A stretch of 14,570 nt of DNA from Anaerolineae bacterium (GCA_016934645.1 JAFGSL010000648.1:1-14570), one strand, 5' to 3'. Shown: positions 1 to 7,176, counted from the first letter of the stretch. Numbers and translations are program-made. The notes: generated from the letters alone by a model not told the origin.

Positions 1-141
1 CAGCAGCGCGTTGCCGAGCGCCCCCACCAGCATTGCCAGAATGATCCACCAGTGACGCCACGTATGGGAGAAGATCCAACGCGCGGGACTGCTGCGGTTG
101 GAGTGCCAGTGCTGTTTGACAGTAAATTCGCTGACGGCCAT
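1..141 (-). CDS. N-terminus of a probable ABC exporter (membrane/ATPase protein), truncated by window edge
   Basis: Only the first 47 codons are present; the gene runs off the left edge. The ATG at 141-139 is preceded on the minus strand by GGAGG with a 6-nt gap. The N-terminus is polar (starts MAVSEFTVKQHW), then has an Arg/Trp-rich stretch (SPARWIFSHTWRHWW), then a hydrophobic segment rich in I, L, A, M, V and G that looks like the start of a first transmembrane helix. A short amphipathic leader with Trp/Arg just before the first helix resembles ABC-type exporters of Chloroflexota with fused membrane and ATPase domains. No ATPase motif is in the window, so that identity is an inference; another polytopic membrane protein is possible. 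It diverges from the gene at 413. Confidence 0.5.
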   Translation of the reverse strand, partial: MAVSEFTVKQHWHSNRSSPARWIFSHTWRHWWIILAMLVGALGNALL

Positions 142-157
142 GAAACCTCCGTGAGAT

Positions 158-192
158 AGTCCAAAGTCTCAGGTCAAAAGTCCGAAGTCTTT
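158..192. repeat. Heptad repeat array, AGTC-type unit
   Basis: Five consecutive 7-mers in strict phase: AGTCCAA, AGTCTCA, GGTCAAA, AGTCCGA and AGTCTTT. The array lies 17 nt upstream of the minus-strand start codon at 141, inside the 271-nt divergent spacer 142-412. The rest of that spacer holds a 12-bp palindrome at 218-229 (CATTCGCGAATG) and a second array at 352-395. I see no convincing promoter in it. Confidence 0.75.
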
Positions 193-351
193 GAAATCCA
201 TTGTATTTCGTTCGATCCATTCGCGAATGATCGAGTACAAACCAGGATAGTGCGAAGTGCCCTAGCTGTCAAGCCGCAAGGAATGTGACCGGCGTCATAG
301 CCTCCACTTTCAAAATCGGCTACCATAAAGACGTAATCCAAACAGAACGAT

Positions 352-395
352 GACTATCTGACTAGCGACTACCTGACTAACGACGATCGAACTAC
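352..395. repeat. GACTA repeat array, period 7-8 nt
   Basis: GACTA recurs at 7-8 nt spacing (GACTATCT, GACTAGC, GACTACCT, GACTAAC), then decays toward the ribosome-binding site AAGGAG at 400-405. The same core word with an 8-nt period occurs just upstream of the gene at 12843, so the unit has been placed in front of at least two unrelated genes. Confidence 0.7.
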
Positions 396-412
396 CGAAA
401 AGGAGCCAAATA

Positions 413-2113
413 ATGAATACAAATCCATCGACACAAGGCACGCCGATTGTCCCACCGCCGGATTTTCCGGTTGTGTGGGCCAATCCCGAGGACACACAGT
501 ACCACTGGACGCGCGATCGCGAGCACATGCCCGATCCCATCACGCCGATGTTCGACAGTGTGGCGGCGCTCACCGCATCAGAAGGCCGGCGACGTACCGT
601 CGCCGTCTATGATGAGGCCATCCTGGCGCGCTACGATTGCCAGTTCAACACTTACGATTATACCCGTCTTGTCCCTTTTACCGGCACGCCGGAAGAGATG
701 GATGCTCGCGTCCGCCGGCATCACGAGAAGGTGTGGGCCGTCGCTCGGCGACTGCGCCAGATTTGGGAGGACGAATGGCGGCCTGCGTTGGACGACGATT
801 GGGCGTTCTGGGCATCCTTCGATCTCGAAGCGGCGGATTTGGATGCGCTGGCCGTCCATCTGGAAGAAAGCTTGCCACGCACCACGCACCTCTACGAAAT
901 CCACTACCTGATGGGGCCGCCGATGTGGTTCGCCATCGACGAGTTCGAGACCTTCTATTGCGATCTTTTCCCCGGAAAAACCCCGCTCGATGCCCATCGC
1001 CTGTTGCAGGGTTTCGACAACAAAACGCTGGAGATTGGACGGGCGCTGTGGCGCTTGCGCGACCTGGCGAAGGCGATCCCGGCGGTATGTCGCATCTTAC
1101 TCAAATGTCCGGCGGATGAGGCATGGGCAGCGCTGGGGGCACTTGTGGAAGGGCAGCACTTCCTGGACGAACTGCAGGCTTTCCTCACAGCCTACGGGCG
1201 GCGCAGCAGCCTGTGGGATTGGGGTTATCCCAGTTGGGAGGACGATCCCACGCCCGTTATCAACAACCTCAAGAACTACCTGATGCAACCCGACCGCGAT
1301 CTACGCGCCGAACTGACGCTTGCCGCTGCCGAACGTGAAGCTGTCATTGCTCAAGCCCGTTGCGACCTGGCGGGCTACCCACAGTCGGTCGTTGATCGCT
1401 TCGAGCGTCTCCTTGACGCAGCGCAAACAGCGTTGGTGCTCACCGAAAATCACACCTACTACATCGACTTCAACGGCTTTGGCTGGATGCACCGGCTGAT
1501 TCGTGAATTCGGCAAGCGGTTCGCCGCTGATGATCGTCTCAACGATCCGAGCGACGTCTTTTACCTCACGCTGTTCGAACTGCGCGAGATGCTCGTTGAT
1601 CCCGCGTTGGATCGCCGTGAACTCGCCAGAAGCCGCCGCACGGAAGCGGAGCGTTGGGCCACCTATCTCGCGCCCTCGGAGTTGGGAACGCGCCCGGACG
1701 AGCCCGCATATCTCTACTCGGCGGAGGCGCGCCGGATGATGCGCTACATCGGTGGCATGGTCGCTGAAACGCCGCTGCCTGCTGCGGAACCGGGTCAGTT
1801 GCGGGGGCAGGCCGGATCGCCGGGCAAAGCGTGCGGTCCAGCCCGTGTCATCCGCTCGCTGGCTGAGGCGCACCGTTTGCAGCCCGGCGACATCCTGGTG
1901 ACGACGACCACCGCGCCGCCCTGGACACCATTGTTCCTCACCGCTGCCGCTGTCGTCACGGATGCAGGGGGCCTACTGTCGCACGGCGCGGTTGTCTCCC
2001 GCGAGTACCGTATTCCCGCTGTCGTTGGCACCCGCGATGCCACCACACGCATTGCTGACGGGCAAATGATCCAAGTGGACGGGAATCAAGGATTAGTGAA
2101 ACTTTTGGAGTAA
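413..2113 (+). CDS. PEP-utilising enzyme, helical linker plus swivelling phosphohistidine domain (phenylphosphate synthase alpha-like / split PEP synthase)
   Basis: 566 aa. The C-terminal ~90 residues form the mobile phosphohistidine domain: a PGDILVT strand, then GLLSHGAVVSREYRIPAVVGT, with H524 as the expected phospho-carrier, then an IADGQMIQVDG end. Residues ~50-460 are mostly helical and resemble the central region of rifampin phosphotransferase and related dikinases (AYGRRSSLWDWG, WEDDPTPVI, LNDPSDVFYLTL). The N-terminal ATP-grasp domain is missing but is encoded by the next gene, so the two probably form one enzyme that moves phosphate from ATP through His to an acceptor. The order His subunit then ATP subunit matches phenylphosphate synthase of anaerobic phenol degraders. 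The acceptor substrate cannot be read from sequence. The start is supported by AAGGAG 7 nt upstream. It is cytosolic, with no signal peptide. The stop codon lies inside a heptad array. Confidence 0.85.
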   Translation: MNTNPSTQGTPIVPPPDFPVVWANPEDTQYHWTRDREHMPDPITPMFDSVAALTASEGRRRTVAVYDEAILARYDCQFNTYDYTRLVPFTGTPEEMDARVRRHHEKVWAVARRLRQIWEDEWRPALDDDWAFWASFDLEAADLDALAVHLEESLPRTTHLYEIHYLMGPPMWFAIDEFETFYCDLFPGKTPLDAHRLLQGFDNKTLEIGRALWRLRDLAKAIPAVCRILLKCPADEAWAALGALVEGQHFLDELQAFLTAYGRRSSLWDWGYPSWEDDPTPVINNLKNYLMQPDRDLRAELTLAAAEREAVIAQARCDLAGYPQSVVDRFERLLDAAQTALVLTENHTYYIDFNGFGWMHRLIREFGKRFAADDRLNDPSDVFYLTLFELREMLVDPALDRRELARSRRTEAERWATYLAPSELGTRPDEPAYLYSAEARRMMRYIGGMVAETPLPAAEPGQLRGQAGSPGKACGPARVIRSLAEAHRLQPGDILVTTTTAPPWTPLFLTAAAVVTDAGGLLSHGAVVSREYRIPAVVGTRDATTRIADGQMIQVDGNQGLVKLLE

Positions 2114-2176
2114 GAAGTATGGAGTATGGTTCCTTACTTCATACTCCGTACTCCATACTCTATACTCCATACTCCC
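2107..2176. repeat. Ten-unit heptad array forming an inverted repeat between the two dikinase subunit genes
   Basis: Exactly ten 7-mers fill 70 nt. The left units are GGAGTAA, GAAGTAT and GGAGTAT; the centre is GGTTCCT; the right units are the reverse-complement type (TACTTCA, TACTCCG, TACTCCA, TACTCTA, TACTCCA, TACTCCC). The TAA in the first unit is the stop codon of the upstream gene. GTATGGAGTATGG can pair with CCATACTCTATAC with one mismatch, so a transcript would fold into a hairpin between the two cistrons. The array ends 7 nt before the AAGGAG of the next gene. Confidence 0.8.
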
Positions 2177-2195
2177 AATCGAAAAGGAGAACGCA

Positions 2196-3044
2196 ATGAA
2201 CACCATTCACTGGCTGGAAAATCCTGATTGTCGAGATGCGGCGTTGGTAGGGGGGAAAGCGGCGAACCTGGGACGGTTGGCGGCGACGCATCCCGTGCCG
2301 CCCGGCTTCTGCTTCACGCCGGACAAGCCCGGTCCGCGTGGCCTGCCCGCCGACCTCTACGGCGAATTGGTCGCCGCCTATGCGCGTCTCGGCGCGTTGT
2401 GCGGCACGCCTGAGGTGCGCGTGGCCGTGCGCTCCTCCGCGGTGGATGAGGACGGGCAGCAGACGTCCTTCGCCGGGCTGCACGACACCTTCCTCAACGT
2501 GACGGGGCCGGGCGCGGTGGCAGCAGCCGTGCGCCGCTGTCTGGCTTCGGCGCGGACGCCCCGCGCGCAGTCATACCGCCAGGCGCTCGGCCTGCCGGAA
2601 GAGGCGGATGTGGCTGTCCTCGTGCAGCAGCTCGTCGTCGCGGATGTCTCCGCCGTCGTTTTCAGCGCCGATCCGCGCACGGGCGCGCAGGAACGTGCGC
2701 AAGATTGCGTCGTTATCAATGCAACGTGGGGGCTGGGGGAAAGCCTCGTCGGCGGGACGGTGACGCCCGACCTGTACGTCGTGCGCAAATTCGATCTGGA
2801 GATCCTCTCGCGCCATATCGCCGAGAAGACGTGTATGACCGTTGCCACCGCTGAGGGAACGCGCGAAGTTCCTGTGCCCGGTTGTATGCAGCGCGAACCG
2901 GCGCTCGACACCGCGCAGATCAAAGCCTTGGCTGACCTTGCGCGCACGCTCGAAAACAGCCAGGGCTGGCCCGTAGACCTGGAGTGCGCGTATCAAAAGG
3001 GCCGGTTGTACCTGTTGCAGTGCCGGCCGGTGACGACAGTGTAA
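2196..3044 (+). CDS. PEP/pyruvate-binding ATP-grasp domain protein (phenylphosphate synthase beta-like / N-terminal half of a split PEP synthase)
   Basis: 282 aa, essentially a stand-alone ATP-binding domain of the PPDK/PEP-synthase family. Visible motifs are VGGKAANLG (K21), VPPGF, AVRSSAVDED (RSSA at 79-82) followed by SFAGLHDTFLNV, then VLVQQLV, VVFSADPRTG, and the C-terminal VDLECAY...LYLLQCRPVT, which supplies the metal ligand and the closing RP motif. It should phosphorylate the His domain of the protein encoded at 413 using ATP. Full PEP synthases carry this domain in front of the His domain in one chain; here it is separate and encoded second. It has its own ribosome site AAGGAG 6 nt before ATG, so it is not a frameshift fragment. 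GC is very high (one sampled 60-nt line is 77%). Confidence 0.87.
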   Translation: MNTIHWLENPDCRDAALVGGKAANLGRLAATHPVPPGFCFTPDKPGPRGLPADLYGELVAAYARLGALCGTPEVRVAVRSSAVDEDGQQTSFAGLHDTFLNVTGPGAVAAAVRRCLASARTPRAQSYRQALGLPEEADVAVLVQQLVVADVSAVVFSADPRTGAQERAQDCVVINATWGLGESLVGGTVTPDLYVVRKFDLEILSRHIAEKTCMTVATAEGTREVPVPGCMQREPALDTAQIKALADLARTLENSQGWPVDLECAYQKGRLYLLQCRPVTTV

Positions 3045-3111
3045 CGGTACGTTTCTTAACCGTTTGCGGCGGATCACAACTCGCCGCTTCTGCCTCTGCT
3101 ATGCTCTGCGG

Positions 3112-3139
3112 TTTTCAATACAATAGAGTGGAATATAAT
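3112..3139 (+). promoter_or_regulatory. Candidate promoter for a leaderless kinase transcript
   Basis: TATAAT at 3134-3139, with TTTTCA at 3112-3117 and a 16-nt spacer. The expected start point 6-7 nt after the -10 box falls at about 3145-3146, the A of the chosen ATG. There is no properly spaced ribosome site: GGAG at 3140-3143 is only 2 nt from the ATG. An alternative -10 (TACAAT, 3119-3124) has no good -35. Confidence 0.4.
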
Positions 3140-3145
3140 GGAGTT

Positions 3146-5428
3146 ATGACTATCGCTGAAGTAAAAGATCTAACAAAACGCGCAAAACAGTATCGAAAAC
3201 AGCGCGAATATCAACGGGCATTAGCGTGTTACCGGGAGGCTTTAGAACTGGAGCCTAACAATACTTACGCGCTTCACGGGTTAGGAGTGACGTATCGGGA
3301 AATGGGGGCGTATGACAAAGCAATAGCGTCTCTGCAACAACTTTTCGCCTATCATCATTCTCGTATTTATGCACTCAATGACTTGGGTATCGTATATCGT
3401 TTACAGGGCGACTATAATCAGGCGGTAGCTTGCTTCCAACAAGTCCTTGATCGTGAGTCTGACAATGTTTATGCGCTCAATGAATTGGGTATCACATATC
3501 GCGAAATGGGGGAGTATGACCGAACCGTAGAGTGTTTTCAGCAACTTCTTACCTATGACCCGAATAACACTCACGCACTCAATGGGTTGGGTCAAACGTA
3601 TAGGACAATGTGCGACTACAAACAGGCTATTGAGTGCTTCGAAAAAGTTCTTGCACACGATGCGCGTAATGTCCGTGCGCTAAATGAACTGGGTATCGTC
3701 TATCAGTCAAGGGGTGACTATCACAAGGCGGTTGATGTTTTGAGGTGTGCCGTAGAACAAGGTAATATAGCTTCCCTCACTGAATTAGGTAGAACGTATC
3801 GGATGAAGCATGACCACAAAAAGGCCATTGATTGCTTTCAGAAGCTTCTTGCACGTGATTCTCGAGATGTCTATGCGATCAATGAGATGGGCATAACTTA
3901 TCGGGAAATGAGTGAATATAATCAGGCTATCATGTACTTCCAGAAACGACTCGGGCTTGAACCGGATAGTGTTCACACGATTAAAGAGTTGGGTGTAACA
4001 TACCGAGCAGCGAAAAATTATGAAGAGGCCGTGACCTGCTTTCAGAAAGTTCTCGCGCATAATTCTTGTGATATCCATATACTCAACGAGTTGGGTATCA
4101 CATACCGTGAGATGGGGATGTACGATCAAGCTGTAGCGTGCTTTGAACAACAGCTTGCGTTTGATGCAAACAGTGTTTATGCGCTCAATGAATTGGGGAT
4201 TACATATCGGACAATGGGGGCGTATGATAAGGCTTTTGCTTGCTTCCAGCAGCTTCTCATCAATAACCCTTATGATGTTTATGCGCTCAATGAATCAGGT
4301 ATCACGCATCGAGAAATGGGCGAGTATGATCAAGCAATCACGTATTTCAAGCGGCGCCTTGCACTTGAGCCTGACAATGTTTATGCGCTTAATGAGTTGG
4401 GTATTACATATTTCATCATAGGGAAAAACACCCAAGCCATTGAGTGGTTTGGGCAGGTTTTGGCTCGGGATTCTCGAAATGTTTATGCTTGGGATGGATT
4501 GGGTAATGTATATCGCATTTTAGGAGAAGCCGAGAAAGCTATTGAGTGTTATCACAAAGTGCTTGAATTCGAGGCTGATTATGCTCCCGGACTTATCAAG
4601 ATTGGTGAGGCATGGGAGAAACAATCGCTTTGGGATCGAGCTAAAGCCTATTACGAGGAAGCTATGCGTACTGATCAAGAAAATGAAGCTCTCAGACGAC
4701 AAATTGCGGTAGTGGAACGGAAATCCAAGGAAGCCACCGCGCAATTGATGCGGCTCCGCGAATTAGCCTCACTTTCATCGCTCACGACCGGATTGGCGCA
4801 CGAAATCCGTAACCCGCTGGCTGTGATTCAATTTGCGGCGCAAAATCTGCTGGAGACGCCAGACGCCGACGCAGAATTTCAGCGTCGCCAACTGGCGAGA
4901 ATCCAAGAAAATGCCGACCGTATCTATGTGCGGCTGGAACAGGCGCGTGCGTTGGCCGAAAGCGAAACAACCGGCAAACAGAAGGTTGCTGTGCCGGAGG
5001 TGTTAAGTCGCGCATTGGAAATGTTCCAACAACAACTGCAAATTCATCACATTCAGGTGGATTTGCGCCTGCCAGGCAATTTACCAACTTTGTATACCAA
5101 TCCCGTTCAACTGGAACAAATCTTCATCAACCTTATCAGTAACGCTAAAGATGCACTTGCGTCTACTGGCGGTGTGATTACGATCAGTGCAGAGTTCGAT
5201 GCATCAACTATGATTTTGCGTTTTGCAGATGATGGCCCCGGCATTGCGCCAGAACATCAGTCACATATCTTTGAACCGCTTTTTACCACCAAAAAACATG
5301 GCACCGGCGTAGGTCTGTGGTTGTGCAAAGACATTGTTCACCAAATGGGTGGCGAGATTGCGTTTGAGACTGTTCTAGGCAAAGGTACTACCTTTGTCAT
5401 CACTTTGCCACTTGTGCAGGAGGAGTAG
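3146..5428 (+). CDS. TPR-array cytosolic sensor histidine kinase
   Basis: 760 aa. Residues ~7-40 are a degenerate TPR; residues 41-514 are fourteen tandem TPR units (thirteen of 34 aa, unit 5 of 32 aa) with consensus YALNELGITYREMGEYDQA. A helical stretch at ~515-540 leads to the HisKA dimerisation/phosphoacceptor domain: GLAHEIRNPLA with H552. The ATPase domain follows, with N-box NLISNAKDAL (N666), G1 box DDGPGI (695-700), F-box FEPLFTTKK and G2 box GTGVGL. There is no transmembrane segment or signal peptide, so it senses an intracellular or protein ligand through the TPRs. The open frame extends upstream to 2984, but that start lies inside the previous gene; 3146 starts the helical repeat region. 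It is followed after 1 nt by the receiver gene. Its GC is lower than its neighbours. The ligand is unknown. Confidence 0.9.
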   Translation: MTIAEVKDLTKRAKQYRKQREYQRALACYREALELEPNNTYALHGLGVTYREMGAYDKAIASLQQLFAYHHSRIYALNDLGIVYRLQGDYNQAVACFQQVLDRESDNVYALNELGITYREMGEYDRTVECFQQLLTYDPNNTHALNGLGQTYRTMCDYKQAIECFEKVLAHDARNVRALNELGIVYQSRGDYHKAVDVLRCAVEQGNIASLTELGRTYRMKHDHKKAIDCFQKLLARDSRDVYAINEMGITYREMSEYNQAIMYFQKRLGLEPDSVHTIKELGVTYRAAKNYEEAVTCFQKVLAHNSCDIHILNELGITYREMGMYDQAVACFEQQLAFDANSVYALNELGITYRTMGAYDKAFACFQQLLINNPYDVYALNESGITHREMGEYDQAITYFKRRLALEPDNVYALNELGITYFIIGKNTQAIEWFGQVLARDSRNVYAWDGLGNVYRILGEAEKAIECYHKVLEFEADYAPGLIKIGEAWEKQSLWDRAKAYYEEAMRTDQENEALRRQIAVVERKSKEATAQLMRLRELASLSSLTTGLAHEIRNPLAVIQFAAQNLLETPDADAEFQRRQLARIQENADRIYVRLEQARALAESETTGKQKVAVPEVLSRALEMFQQQLQIHHIQVDLRLPGNLPTLYTNPVQLEQIFINLISNAKDALASTGGVITISAEFDASTMILRFADDGPGIAPEHQSHIFEPLFTTKKHGTGVGLWLCKDIVHQMGGEIAFETVLGKGTTFVITLPLVQEE
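3266..4687 (+). repeat. Fourteen 102-bp TPR-encoding DNA repeats
   Basis: Units begin at 3266, 3368, 3470, 3572 and 3674 (96 bp), then at 3770 and every 102 bp to 4586. Conservation reaches the DNA level in places: GTTTATGCGCTCAATGAA recurs near 3467, 4175 and 4277, and a near-copy near 4379. The array has therefore grown by recent tandem duplication and not only by protein-level convergence. The first ten columns of each unit (YALNELGITY) are best kept and the last eight vary most. Confidence 0.85.
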
Positions 5429-5429
5429 C

Positions 5430-5942
5430 ATGAAGGGGACACGAATTTTAATCATTGATGATGAAGAAGAAGTATTGGAACAATTAGGTTACGCTATGAC
5501 ACAAGCGGGGTATCAAGTGGACCTTGCGCGTGACGGTGATGTTGGTTGGGAACACTTCCAACAAAAATTACATCCTGTAGTGATTACTGATTTGCGGATG
5601 CCCCAGAGCCGGGATGGTTTGGAGGTGCTGGAAGAAATCAAGAGGCTGTGGCCAGCTACCCATGTCATTGTGCTAACCGGTCACGGCGGCAAAGCAGATG
5701 CAATTCAATCACTCCGCCTGCAAGCTTTCGATTACATTGAGAAGGGTAGTTCGCAGACCCTCCCCGTGCTGAAGGAAGCGGTAGCGCGTGCTTGCGAAGA
5801 TGCCGGACTGAGTGCGGAGTTACCCGGTATGCCCAACGAACTTGCATTGAGCGTTTCCCCCGAAGAACTACAAACCCTAATCGCTGAGCTACCATTCTCT
5901 ATCAGCGATGAAATCAACAAACTCCGCAAGGTTGAAGCATGA
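5430..5942 (+). CDS. Response regulator, receiver domain with a short non-DNA-binding C-terminal tail
   Basis: 170 aa. Residues 1-~125 are a CheY-like receiver: acidic pair D10/D11 in LIIDDEEE, phospho-acceptor D54 in ITDLRMP, T83 in IVLTGHGG, and K105 in YIEKG. All the usual active-site residues are present, so it should accept phosphate from H552 of the kinase encoded just upstream. The remaining ~45 residues contain no helix-turn-helix or known output domain; they include a likely helical segment (SPEELQTLIAELPF) and a basic end (EINKLRKVEA). The ATG at 5430 is preceded by AGGAGG with a 6-nt gap; the ribosome site overlaps the end of the kinase gene, so the two are translationally coupled. 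Its stop overlaps the PIN gene start (ATGA). The tail may be a protein-binding output, possibly toward the PIN protein (inference). Confidence 0.92.
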   Translation: MKGTRILIIDDEEEVLEQLGYAMTQAGYQVDLARDGDVGWEHFQQKLHPVVITDLRMPQSRDGLEVLEEIKRLWPATHVIVLTGHGGKADAIQSLRLQAFDYIEKGSSQTLPVLKEAVARACEDAGLSAELPGMPNELALSVSPEELQTLIAELPFSISDEINKLRKVEA

Positions 5943-6442
5943 GCGCATACTTCCTGGACGCAAATGCTTTGTACAAATATTACCAGATAGAAGCAGGCAC
6001 AATCAAAGTGCAGACGCTGGTAGATGGCAACCCCTACCGTTGTTTTATTTCTGAGTGGAGCCTGGTGGAATTTGTTTCCACCTTTCGCAGTAAAATTGCT
6101 GAAGCTGGAAATGTGAGCGCGCAAGAGAGTCTGCGAGCTATCTTTTTTGCCGTCTACCGACAGTTGCTGGCTGATGTGCGTGACACGGGGCGTTTTATCC
6201 TCCGTCCTTTGCCAACCGGCTGGCGACCGCGCGCCATTAGTCTTATTTTGGAGGCTGGCATTTTGCCGCCCAATGCTCAACGTCGCAGTCTGAAACCTGG
6301 CGACGCGTTGCAATTGGTTGCCTTTGAAGACGTGCGACGCAGTTTTCCCGCTACGCAAATGGTCACTAACGATCAGAAATTACTGCGTGTGTGCGAAGGA
6401 TTGAATTACCCTGCGCTTGATCCATGTCAGCAACCTGGATGA
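5939..6442 (+). CDS. PIN-domain ribonuclease (VapC-like toxin family)
   Basis: 167 aa, close to the usual 125-165 aa of VapC-like proteins. The four acidic metal-binding residues of the PIN fold can be placed: D7 in YFLDANAL, E44 in WSLVEF, D122 in KPGDALQL and D145 in VTNDQKLL. The family cleaves RNA, often tRNA or rRNA, with Mg/Mn. The gene overlaps the receiver gene by 4 nt (ATGA), so the two are made together. No small antitoxin gene precedes it, which is unusual for VapC; the slot normally taken by VapB holds the receiver protein. It is the last gene of the kinase-receiver-PIN operon and faces iorB convergently. That it is a toxin under phosphorelay control is an inference; it could instead be a housekeeping PIN nuclease. 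Confidence 0.85.
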   Translation: MSAYFLDANALYKYYQIEAGTIKVQTLVDGNPYRCFISEWSLVEFVSTFRSKIAEAGNVSAQESLRAIFFAVYRQLLADVRDTGRFILRPLPTGWRPRAISLILEAGILPPNAQRRSLKPGDALQLVAFEDVRRSFPATQMVTNDQKLLRVCEGLNYPALDPCQQPG

Positions 6443-6564
6443 GGTACGGCGTCATCTGTCCTCTGATGTATAAGCAGCAATAAGATCTGTACCATAGAAA
6501 CCCACTGGCTGTGACATGATCAGAGAAGAGCCGCAGCCGGTAAAGACAACCCGTTAAAATCCGT

Positions 6565-7164
6565 TCAATCCGTTGAGGTTTGCGCCGCTTGCTGCCCCAA
6601 CCTGAACGCGACCTTGTTGACGTCGGCGTATTTCGCCGGGACGCGGCGTAGAATCGCGGTCTCCCAAATTGACGGATCGGTTTCCAGCAGCGTCGAGAGC
6701 GCCGCGAGCATTACCGTGTTCACCGTGCGGGGATTGCCTGCCTGTTCCGCCAGCGGTAGTGCATCCACAATGATGACCTTGCTGGCCCGTTCCTTCAGCG
6801 CTGCGAGGATCGCATCCTCGTCGGGGTAGACGGCGTTGCCGACGCTGACTGACATCGGCGTGAGTTTCTGCCGGTTGACGATGACGGTTCCGCCGGGCTT
6901 GAGGTGACCGAGCCAGCGGGCAGCCTCTAGTAGTTCGAACGACATCAAAATGTCCACCGTCCCTTCCTCGCACGTAGGCGAGCCCACGCGCGGTGCCCAG
7001 CGGATGTGGCTTTCCACGACGCCACCGCGCTGTGCGAACCCGTGCACTTCGGACTTCTTCGCGTCCAGACCCAGGTCGAGTCCGACTTGCGCCGCGATGT
7101 CCGATGCAGTCAGCACGCCTTGTCCGCCTACACCGACAAAAAGAAAGTTCATGTGATCAATCAT
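6565..7164 (-). CDS. iorB: Indolepyruvate:ferredoxin oxidoreductase, beta subunit
   Basis: 199 aa, the normal length. It begins with the gamma-type 2-oxoacid oxidoreductase motif FVGVGGQGVLTAS (GVGGQG at 11-16), followed by KKSEVHGFAQRGGVVESHIR, a hallmark of IorB, and GGTVIVN. With IorA it oxidises indolepyruvate, phenylpyruvate and related aryl-pyruvates to the aryl-acetyl-CoA and CO2 while reducing ferredoxin, in the cytosol. ATG at 7164 is chosen over the internal Met at residue 5 because AGGAGG ends 5 nt upstream. It lies downstream of iorA in the same direction but is separated from it by the four-helix-bundle gene, which is unusual since the two subunits are normally adjacent. Confidence 0.93.
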   Translation of the reverse strand: MIDHMNFLFVGVGGQGVLTASDIAAQVGLDLGLDAKKSEVHGFAQRGGVVESHIRWAPRVGSPTCEEGTVDILMSFELLEAARWLGHLKPGGTVIVNRQKLTPMSVSVGNAVYPDEDAILAALKERASKVIIVDALPLAEQAGNPRTVNTVMLAALSTLLETDPSIWETAILRRVPAKYADVNKVAFRLGQQAAQTSTD

Positions 7165-7176
7165 TAAGACCTCCTA

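Noticed and set aside
200..228. Minus-strand promoter with TACAAT (205-200) for the ABC exporter
   Set aside because: No acceptable -35 box at 15-19 nt; only the CATTCGCGAATG palindrome is near, so support is too thin.
1301..1873. Long minus-strand open frames inside plus-strand genes (also 2378-2947 and 10004-10753)
   Set aside because: They are antisense to well-supported genes in GC-rich DNA, show no family motifs and have no ribosome sites.
413..3044. The two dikinase genes as a frameshifted single PEP synthase
   Set aside because: The domain order is reversed relative to a fused enzyme, and each gene has its own ribosome site and intact ends.
2984..3145. Longer start of the TPR kinase (54 extra residues from ATG 2984)
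   Set aside because: It overlaps the end of the ATP-grasp gene and the added residues do not resemble a TPR or any domain; 3146 begins the helical repeat region and fits the promoter.
3266..4687. CRISPR-like array
   Set aside because: The 102-bp repeats are an intact reading frame of TPR units with no spacers.
6443..6564. Terminator in the convergent PIN/iorB spacer
   Set aside because: I could not find a convincing stem with a T-run on either strand.
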